Part shown: positions 1-5,231 of the stretch, in pieces | Position numbering within the stretch: position 1 is the stretch's first letter | Layout: each line of letters starts with the position of its first letter | Assembly: GCA_021828245.1 (NCBI GenBank) | Contig: JAKASC010000028.1 | Span: 1-14,654, forward strand | DNA length: 14,654 nt | Source of the DNA: Acidobacteriota bacterium | GTDB taxonomy: Bacteria; Acidobacteriota; Terriglobia; UBA7540 | Reading direction: 5' to 3' | Notes under the pieces: model-generated | Seen by the model: the letters and a program-made list of their open reading frames with translations, nothing else | The model's database searches: none | Told to the model about the DNA's origin: nothing | Made by a program: the position numbers and the translations under genes

Positions 1-72
1 CAGGATGTGATCCAGAATGTGCGGCGAGAGCCGTTCATTGACGAAAAGGTGCGTGGATAAGGCAAATTCCAT
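1..72 (-). CDS. Probable sugar phosphate isomerase/epimerase, N-terminal 24 codons only
   Basis: An ATG at 72-70 overlaps the TGA stop of the gamma-glutamyltransferase gene by one base (TGATG), and the frame stays open to the window edge. The visible residues start MEFALSTHLF, continue VNERLSP and end HILDHIL. This resembles the first beta-strand and helix of TIM-barrel sugar phosphate isomerases/epimerases (xylose-isomerase-like, AP endonuclease 2 fold), where a 'kfaisthLf...rl...hl..i' pattern opens the protein. Only 24 residues are visible, so the family call rests on one short pattern. That a real gene starts here is better supported, because the one-base stop/start overlap is a classic sign of translational coupling. 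The rest of the gene lies outside the window. Confidence 0.55.
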   Translation of the reverse strand, partial: MEFALSTHLFVNERLSPHILDHIL

Positions 73-1769
73 CAGTAGCCCACCGCCCTTCCATTGCTGC
101 GCGGGTCGGCCGCTCCGAATTTCCAGCCCGTCTTCGGATCCACTTCGATGGCCTCGCATTCGCCCATCGGGCCGCGGAAAGCAATTTTATACCCCGCGGC
201 CTTCAGGCGCGAAACCGTATCGGCGGAGAATCCCCAGCGTTCGAGATATAACTTATCGGGCATCCATTGGTCGTGGAAGCGCGGCGCCGTGACCGCCTCG
301 CGAATGTCCATTTTGTAAACCAGCACATTCAGCAGCACCTGGAGCACCGTGTTCATAATCGTCGAGCCGCCGGGCGAGCCCAGCACCAGCCGCAATTTTC
401 CCGAGCGCGTCACGATGGTGGGCGTCATGCAGGAGAGGGGGCGTTTGCGCGGGGCGATGGCATTCGCCTGGCTCTGAATCAACCCATACATATTGGGAGC
501 GCCAGGCTTGGAAGTGAAATCATCCATTTCATCGTTGAGGAGGAAGCCGGCCTTGAGCACGGTCACGCCGCTGCCGTATCCATTATTCAGCGTGAAGGTG
601 TTGGAGACGGCGTTGCCGGCGGAGTCCACCACGGAGATATGGGTTGTGTTGGGATGTTCGAATGGCAACGGATTGCCGGCATGAATCGGGGCGTCGGGCG
701 GAGAGTGCAGGATTTCCTGGCGCAGCTTGGCCGCGTAAGCCGGGCTGATCAGGCCGGCAATCGGCACCGAGACGAAATCCGTGTCGCCCAGATAGGCGGC
801 GCGGTCAGCGTAAGCCCTCCGCATGGCCTCGGCAATGAGGTGAATGGATTCATACGAATTCGGCGGACCGAGGTGGAGAGGCGCAAGAATGTTCAGCATT
901 TCCACGAGCGCCACCCCGCCGGAGCTTGGCGAGGGAGCGGTCAAAATGTTGTAGCCGCGAAAATTTCCCCGAAGTGGCTTTCGTACGATGGCCCGATAAG
1001 CCGCCAAGTCTTTCAACGTGATGATGCCGTGATATTTCCGCATGGTCGCAACAATCTGACGGGCAATGGGCCCCCGATAGAATGCCTGCGGCCCGCGGTC
1101 AGCAATCATTTTCAGGGTGCGGGCGAGCTCGGGCTGGCGAAAGATTTCACCGGGGCGGTAAAAGTTTCCGTTGCGCAGATAGATGCGTCGGGTTTCGCTG
1201 AATTTGGAGAGGAGGGCCGCGTGGAGCTTGAGCGACCGGCTGAGCCAATAGCTGACAGGAAAGCCTTGCTCGGCCAGGCGAATAGCCGGCTGCATCACTG
1301 CTTTCAGACCGAGCCGCCCATAGTCCTTCTCAGCCAAGGCAAAGCCAGCCACCGTCCCAGGGACTCCCACGGAAAGCGCCCCGACGGTTGAAAGCCCCGG
1401 CACAATGTTGCCATGAGCATCAAGGTACATGGTGGGCGTCGCAGCACCCGGGGCTTCTTCACGATAGTCAATGAAGGTCGAGCGGCCGTTGGCCAGCCGA
1501 ATCAGCATAAAGCCGCCGCCGCCCAGGTTGCCGGCAAAAGGGTGAGTGACCGCCAGCGCAAAGCCCACCGCCACTGCGGCGTCCACGGCATTGCCGCCGG
1601 CTTTCAGAATCTCCACGCCGACTCTGGAGGCTATCGGCTCGCCCGAAACAACCATGCCGTGCCGTGCGGCGACCGTCGTGAAGGCTTCCGTTGGGCGCGG
1701 AGCCGCAAGCCCAAGCACCCAAAGTATCGCGCCAACAGCCCAGATGCTACGTTTGGACGGGAAAAGCAC
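72..1769 (-). CDS. ggt: Gamma-glutamyltransferase precursor (glutathione hydrolase), secreted
   Basis: This 565-residue protein should cleave or transfer gamma-glutamyl groups from glutathione and related peptides outside the cytoplasm. It starts at GTG 1769 with GAGG a few bases upstream. The N-terminus is a Sec signal peptide: basic MLFPSKRS, a hydrophobic core to about residue 22, and probable cleavage after PTEA (about residue 29). Family marks in order are GGNAVDAAVA (58-67), GGGGFML (83-89), the substrate-binding Arg in DYREEAP (101-107), and the autoprocessing site NTTHISVVD. Thr375 there should become the nucleophile at the N-terminus of the small subunit. LNDEMDDF (411-418), RPLSCM (443-448) and GSPGGST (464-470) follow. 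Length and motif order match full-length family members. One oddity is the SC pair at 446-447, where the E. coli enzyme has Ser462-Ser463. It has a promoter of its own and couples to the next gene through a one-base overlap. Confidence 0.93.
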   Translation of the reverse strand: MLFPSKRSIWAVGAILWVLGLAAPRPTEAFTTVAARHGMVVSGEPIASRVGVEILKAGGNAVDAAVAVGFALAVTHPFAGNLGGGGFMLIRLANGRSTFIDYREEAPGAATPTMYLDAHGNIVPGLSTVGALSVGVPGTVAGFALAEKDYGRLGLKAVMQPAIRLAEQGFPVSYWLSRSLKLHAALLSKFSETRRIYLRNGNFYRPGEIFRQPELARTLKMIADRGPQAFYRGPIARQIVATMRKYHGIITLKDLAAYRAIVRKPLRGNFRGYNILTAPSPSSGGVALVEMLNILAPLHLGPPNSYESIHLIAEAMRRAYADRAAYLGDTDFVSVPIAGLISPAYAAKLRQEILHSPPDAPIHAGNPLPFEHPNTTHISVVDSAGNAVSNTFTLNNGYGSGVTVLKAGFLLNDEMDDFTSKPGAPNMYGLIQSQANAIAPRKRPLSCMTPTIVTRSGKLRLVLGSPGGSTIMNTVLQVLLNVLVYKMDIREAVTAPRFHDQWMPDKLYLERWGFSADTVSRLKAAGYKIAFRGPMGECEAIEVDPKTGWKFGAADPRSNGRAVGY

Positions 1770-1805
1770 GAGACCTCATTCCTAGAGACACACAAGCCGG
1801 CTAAC

Positions 1806-1834
1806 GGACACGCCCCGCCGGCAACCGGGTGTCC
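1806..1834. other. GC-rich inverted repeat in the ggt leader
   Basis: GGACAC (1806-1811) and GTGTCC (1829-1834) form a 6-bp stem. CCCG and CGGG inside it can extend the pairing after a two-base bulge. It lies between the predicted ggt promoter and the ggt start, so it would fold in the 5' untranslated leader. No T-tract follows, so it is not a terminator. A role in leader stability or translation is only a possibility. Confidence 0.3.
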
Positions 1835-1856
1835 TCACAATCCCGCCGGAGCATTC

Positions 1857-1885
1857 AATTTAGGAGAAACGGTAAGGTGCGTCAA
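1857..1885 (-). promoter_or_regulatory. Predicted sigma-70-type promoter for ggt
   Basis: On the minus strand the hexamer TTGACG (1880-1885, five of six matches to the -35 consensus) is followed after exactly 17 bp by TAAATT (1857-1862, four of six matches to the -10 consensus). Transcription would begin near 1850, leaving a leader of about 80 nt before the GTG start of ggt at 1769. The site lies downstream of the kor operon and so gives ggt independent expression. Confidence 0.5.
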
Positions 1886-1950
1886 GTGCGGCAAAACGGC
1901 AAGGCAGCCCGTGGCTCGAAAAGATGGTCCGCACTGGGTCCTGGACGCGG

Positions 1951-1980
1951 CATTGGCCTGAAAGAGGCACCCGGCCAATG
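1951..1980. terminator. Stem-loop just downstream of korC
   Basis: CATTGGCC (1951-1958) and GGCCAATG (1973-1980) form a perfect 8-bp stem with a 14-nt loop, beginning 6 bp past the korC stop. A smaller CCGGC/GCCGG hairpin contains the stop codon itself. There is no run of T after the stem on either strand, so this is not a canonical intrinsic terminator. It may be an RNA 3'-end stabiliser or a weak or Rho-assisted end of the kor operon. Confidence 0.35.
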
Positions 1981-1986
1981 AACCGG

Positions 1987-2589
1987 CTACGCCGGCGGCA
2001 CAACACCTTCCGCTGCCAGAATAGGTGCGCCCCCTGTCAGGGCGAGCGCATACTCGAGGCCCTTGTCAAACGCTGCTGTGTTAAGGGCTTCCGTTCCCGC
2101 CGGAACCGAGACACCGATGGATTGGCGCACCGCTTGGGAGCTCACCACGTTGGTCAGGCCGACCATAAAACCTACCATAACCATGTTGAGAACCAGCTTG
2201 CGCCCTAGCGCTTCCGCCAAACGCGTGGCGGGAATCCCGTAGGCTTTGAGGCCAGGGCGGGAATCGTCAAGACGCACGAGGTCTTCCTCAAAAAGCAGTA
2301 TGCCCTTCGGTTCAAGATCGCGGACAAACCGCGTGTAGGCTTCTTGGGACATGGCAACTAAAAGATCAAGGCGAGTCAGGTAAGGGTAAAGCACCGGTTC
2401 CGGCGAAACAATCAGTTGGACGCTGGCCGCGCTACCGCGCGCTTCCGGGCCAAAACTCTGAGTGAGGGTGACGTATTGCACGTCGTAAATCGTCGCCGCA
2501 CGCCCAATCACCATGCCGGCAAGGATGACCCCCTGGCCTCCAAAGCCGGCGATGCGAATCTCCCACGTTTTCTTCATTCGACCCTTCAC
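1987..2589 (-). CDS. korC: 2-oxoacid:ferredoxin oxidoreductase, gamma subunit
   Basis: This 200-residue gamma subunit belongs to a 2-oxoacid:ferredoxin oxidoreductase, the domain that in this superfamily packs against the alpha subunit at the CoA-binding side. It shows the gamma-domain signature GFGGQGVILAG near the start, then TLTQSFGPEARGSAASVQLI and PYLTRLDLLVAMSQEAY. These are diagnostic of the KorC/VorA/PorC family, and about 200 residues is the usual length. The start is either GTG 2589, which overlaps the korB stop by 4 bp (GTGA), or ATG 2577, which has an AAGGG four bases upstream. The ATG gives MKKTWEIRIAGFGGQG, a typical N-terminus. It is the last gene of the korDABC operon and ends at TAG 1987. 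The in vivo substrate cannot be told from this subunit. Confidence 0.9.
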   Translation of the reverse strand: MKGRMKKTWEIRIAGFGGQGVILAGMVIGRAATIYDVQYVTLTQSFGPEARGSAASVQLIVSPEPVLYPYLTRLDLLVAMSQEAYTRFVRDLEPKGILLFEEDLVRLDDSRPGLKAYGIPATRLAEALGRKLVLNMVMVGFMVGLTNVVSSQAVRQSIGVSVPAGTEALNTAAFDKGLEYALALTGGAPILAAEGVVPPA

Positions 2590-3431
2590 CCCGCATAGCG
2601 CTCTCGAAGAACTTGGCGAAATCGCTGCCCCATCGTTTGCTGAAGCGTGGGACGCTCGATATCCACAAACTTCCCCAGTGTAATCTCGCCTTGAAAATCG
2701 AGGTTCAAATCGCGAGTGTTCGCGCCGTGTCGGATGACGCTGTGCTGTTTGTAGTAACGCATCGTCTCCAATCCGTCCCCCAGCTTGTTGCGCCTCTGAT
2801 AGAGCGTTGGGCAGGGTGCAAGAATTTCAATGAACGAAAAGCCCTTTTTGCGAAGCGCCTCGGCCATCGAATGAGCGATATACCGCACGTGGTAAGCCGT
2901 CCAACGAGCCACGTAAACGGCTCCCGACGATTCGGCCAAATAAGGGAGGTTAAAGGGACGTTCGAAGCAACCGTAGGGCGCTGTCGTGGCGGTGGCTCCC
3001 ACCGGGGTCGTCGGGGCAACCTGCCCTCCTGTCATTCCGTAAATAAAATTGTTGATACAAATCACCTTGATGTCCACGTTCCGCCGTGCAGCATGGATGA
3101 AGTGATTGCCGCCGATGGCAATCAGGTCGCCATCGCCGCTATAAACCACCACAGTAAGTTCCGGGTTGGCCAACTTTAATCCCGTCGCAAACGGGATCGC
3201 TCGGCCGTGCGTGGTATGAAATGAATCTAAGTTCAAATACCCTGCCACGCGACCTGTGCACCCAATACCGGAGACAATCGCCACCTTATCCAAAGGCAGC
3301 TTGGACTCCGCCAAAGCCCGCGCGAAACAATTGACGGTGGTCCCGATCCCGCATCCTGAACACCAGATATGGGGCATGCGCTCGCTGCGCAAGAACGGCT
3401 CGACCGGATTAAACGGAACCATCACGCTCAT
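2586..3431 (-). CDS. korB: 2-oxoacid (probably 2-oxoglutarate):ferredoxin oxidoreductase, beta subunit
   Basis: This 281-residue subunit carries thiamine pyrophosphate and the 4Fe-4S cluster that passes electrons out of the active site. It has WCSGCGIG (23-30), GIGCTGR (55-61), HGRAIPFATGLK (75-86), the TPP/Mg motif GDGD (99-102) running to NN at 127-128, and IYGMTGGQVAPTTP (130-143). The four probable cluster ligands are Cys24, Cys27, Cys58 and Cys207 (in APCPT), the spacing expected for KorB. The ATG start at 3431 overlaps the korA stop by 4 bp (ATGA), and the stop overlaps korC, so the three subunits are translationally coupled. Similar beta subunits also occur in 2-oxoisovalerate and indolepyruvate enzymes. 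The full-length pattern is closest to 2-oxoglutarate types, but substrate choice is an inference. Confidence 0.93.
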   Translation of the reverse strand: MSVMVPFNPVEPFLRSERMPHIWCSGCGIGTTVNCFARALAESKLPLDKVAIVSGIGCTGRVAGYLNLDSFHTTHGRAIPFATGLKLANPELTVVVYSGDGDLIAIGGNHFIHAARRNVDIKVICINNFIYGMTGGQVAPTTPVGATATTAPYGCFERPFNLPYLAESSGAVYVARWTAYHVRYIAHSMAEALRKKGFSFIEILAPCPTLYQRRNKLGDGLETMRYYKQHSVIRHGANTRDLNLDFQGEITLGKFVDIERPTLQQTMGQRFRQVLRERYAG

Positions 3432-4588
3432 GAGCCCACCTCACGGAGAACCTTCACAATGCTTTCCGGCGGGTGGACCGCTCCGCCGGCATGGGGAACC
3501 AAAATCGTGCGAGCGCGTCCTGCCGCAGCCCGCTCGACTTCCCGCACCATCTGCCCGTAATTTAACTCCACCACGACAAAAGCTTTGACCCTCTGGGCCA
3601 ATTCTCGAATCCGTTTCTCAGGAAAGGGCCAGACGACGATGGGGCGCAGTAATCCGACTCGTAGGCCCTCCTCCCTCGCTTTCTGGAGAGCCCAAAGTGC
3701 TACACGGGAGCTGATTCCATAAGCGACGAGCACAATCTCCGCATCCTCGAGCTGTTTTTCCTCCGTGCGAGTTAGGTCATCCGCGTGGGCACGGATCTTG
3801 CCCACCAACCGGCCGACGAGCGCCTCCTGAGTCTGCCATTCCATCGAGGGATACCCGTGCTCATCGTGGGTCAGCCCCGTCACGTGAAAGTGATACCCTT
3901 CGCCTACCCTTGCCATCTCCGGAACATCATCCGACGCGGGTTTGAAAGGAAGATATTCCGACGGCGCCTTGGAAGTATAACGGCGAGGGATAATGTCGAT
4001 CTGGTCGGCAGGAGGAATAACGACCTTCTCGGTCATATGCCCAACGGACTCATCCATCATCAGGAGGACGGGATTGCGATACTGCTCTGAGAAATTGAAG
4101 GCATCGATCATAAGATTGAAGCATTCCTGCGGGGAATTGGGGCAGAGGGCAATGATTTCGTAGTCGCCATGCGAGCCCCAACGCGCCTGCATCATGTCCG
4201 CCTGAGCGGGGAGGGTCGGCAGGCCGGTCGAGGGGCCTCCTCGTTGGACGTTGACAAAAACACAGGGTGTTTCGGTCATGGCCGCAAAACCGATGTGCTC
4301 CATCATCAGCGAGAAACCCGGCCCCGAGGTAACCGTGAACGCTTTAGCTCCTCCCCAAGCCGCGCCAAGGATGGCGATCGAGGAAGCCAGTTCATCCTCC
4401 ATCTGCAGGAAGGTTGCCCCCACCAACGGAGCGCGCGAGGCGAATCGTTCCACAATTTCCGTCGAGGGGGTAATCGGATACCCGGCCGCGAAGTTCGCTC
4501 CCGCAGCGATGGCGCCTTCGCAGGCGGCATGATTGCCGTCCATAAAATGCGCCCCGCTCAGCACTGCCGAGCGCCTGGGCGAACTCAA
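3428..4588 (-). CDS. korA: 2-oxoacid (probably 2-oxoglutarate):ferredoxin oxidoreductase, alpha subunit
   Basis: The catalytic alpha subunit is about 386 residues from the start chosen here. Numbering from that start, it shows FMDGNHAACEGAIAAG (15-30), the family hallmark GYPITPSTEI (36-45), TSGPGFSLM (88-95) and NVQRGGPSTGLPT (113-125), followed by the Rossmann-like C-terminal region with VVVELNYGQM. With KorB it oxidatively decarboxylates a 2-oxoacid to an acyl-CoA and reduces ferredoxin. The open frame runs upstream to 4750, but that part overlaps the ferredoxin gene and has no family similarity. TTG 4588 is preferred because AAGGAGG lies six bases upstream and the TTG shares two bases with the korD stop. 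A GTG a few codons further in is the alternative. The GNxAxxEGAI...YPITPSTEI form favours KorA over VorB, without proving the substrate. Confidence 0.92.
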   Translation of the reverse strand: MSSPRRSAVLSGAHFMDGNHAACEGAIAAGANFAAGYPITPSTEIVERFASRAPLVGATFLQMEDELASSIAILGAAWGGAKAFTVTSGPGFSLMMEHIGFAAMTETPCVFVNVQRGGPSTGLPTLPAQADMMQARWGSHGDYEIIALCPNSPQECFNLMIDAFNFSEQYRNPVLLMMDESVGHMTEKVVIPPADQIDIIPRRYTSKAPSEYLPFKPASDDVPEMARVGEGYHFHVTGLTHDEHGYPSMEWQTQEALVGRLVGKIRAHADDLTRTEEKQLEDAEIVLVAYGISSRVALWALQKAREEGLRVGLLRPIVVWPFPEKRIRELAQRVKAFVVVELNYGQMVREVERAAAGRARTILVPHAGGAVHPPESIVKVLREVGS

Positions 4589-4929
4589 ATCCCACCTCCT
4601 TGCCGCACCCTCTCGACACCCGAGGCGTCGTTGCCGAGTGGTGAAACCCCGGCCGCCGAGGCTGTGGCGGCGGGAGATTCCACTGGCACTCGGAGGCCGT
4701 AGATAGCGAAGTCCGGACAATAAAGTCCGCATAAATCGCAGCCGGTGCATCCGGCCTCGTTAACCAGGATAGGCGGATGATAGCCGTGGCGATTGAATTC
4801 CTTGGAAAATTCCAGCACTTTGGGCGGGCAAAACTCGATGCAAAACCCGCATTCCTTACAACGGTCCTCGGTGATGAAAACCTCTCCCCGAAACTTTCGA
4901 GCCTTGACTCCTGTGGTAGCCGCCGGCAT
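4585..4929 (-). CDS. korD: Two-cluster 4Fe-4S ferredoxin, delta subunit of the 2-oxoacid oxidoreductase
   Basis: This 114-residue 2[4Fe-4S] ferredoxin-type subunit has two cluster motifs: Cys24-x2-Cys27-x2-Cys30-x3-Cys34 followed by Pro, and Cys61-x2-Cys64-x2-Cys67-x3-Cys71 followed by Pro. It should relay electrons from the KorB cluster to soluble ferredoxin. The ATG at 4929 has a strong GGGAGG at 4936-4941 with six-base spacing. The last 30 or so residues, after VPVESP, are Ala/Gly/Ser-rich and look unstructured. The stop overlaps the korA TTG start by two bases. Delta-alpha-beta-gamma is a known order for four-subunit enzymes. It is the first gene of the operon, with a CRP-like dyad upstream. 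Confidence 0.92.
   Translation of the reverse strand: MPAATTGVKARKFRGEVFITEDRCKECGFCIEFCPPKVLEFSKEFNRHGYHPPILVNEAGCTGCDLCGLYCPDFAIYGLRVPVESPAATASAAGVSPLGNDASGVERVRQGGGI
4595..4601 (-). promoter_or_regulatory. Strong Shine-Dalgarno that fixes the TTG start of korA
   Basis: AAGGAGG on the minus strand ends six bases before TTG 4588. This near-perfect anti-16S match at ideal spacing makes the TTG, not the GTG some 24 bases downstream, the likely start. It lies inside the last codons of korD. Confidence 0.7.
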
Positions 4930-5231
4930 CTGTCGCCTCCCGCAACACTTCTATGCTCCTACCTCCCGGCCATGAATCACTGTGACGGCGGTCACGCTTC
5001 CTGGGTGAAAAAGGAACAATCGAATCGTCGTTCCCGTTCTGCTTGCTCCTGGTAACTCTCACCGCGCAGACACAGCCCGTAACCTGGCGGCGTGGTTATA
5101 TCACCCGCGCCCTCTTACAGGGGACTGACGGAAATTAAACGTAGGATTGAGTTTCCGCGTGGGGCTCCCTCGGCTGGAGTGCGAAGGGGAACTTACCTGG
5201 CGAAAGGAATGGGATCAGGCTTTGTGGGCCA
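4930..5231. other. Intergenic region between gyrA and the kor operon
   Basis: This 302-bp stretch has no gene I can support: the short frames in it have no recognisable protein pattern, and no tRNA-like fold is visible. It must hold the end of the gyrA transcript and the start of the kor transcript. Besides the CRP-like dyad at 4981-4996, TATAAC (5095-5100, minus strand) is preceded by TG one base upstream, an extended -10 pattern without a good -35. It would give a leader of about 160 nt for korD. No stem followed by a T-tract was found after gyrA, so that terminator is either Rho-dependent or missed. Confidence 0.5.
4981..4996. promoter_or_regulatory. CRP/FNR-family-like operator upstream of the kor operon
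   Basis: TGTGA (4981-4985), six bases, then TCACG (4992-4996) matches the CRP consensus TGTGA-N6-TCACA at nine of ten positions and contains the perfect dyad GTGAC-GGCG-GTCAC. A further TCAC half-site lies at 4977-4980. The dyad centre is about 60 bp before the korD ATG. A weak -10-like CATAGA (4950-4955, minus) sits where a class II activator-dependent promoter would put it, about 43 bp from dyad centre to start site. Which regulator binds cannot be told from the sequence. Confidence 0.4.

Noticed and set aside
52..60. TTATCCACG on the minus strand, one mismatch from a DnaA box.
   Set aside because: It is isolated and lies inside the coding start of the left-edge gene, so it is probably chance.
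267..1391. A 374-codon open frame on the plus strand.
   Set aside because: It is antisense to ggt, which has a full set of family motifs; the antisense product is Arg/His-rich and unlike any protein family.
4589..4750. N-terminal extension of the korA frame up to 4750.
   Set aside because: It overlaps korD in another frame, is Arg-rich and non-family-like, while TTG 4588 has a strong Shine-Dalgarno.
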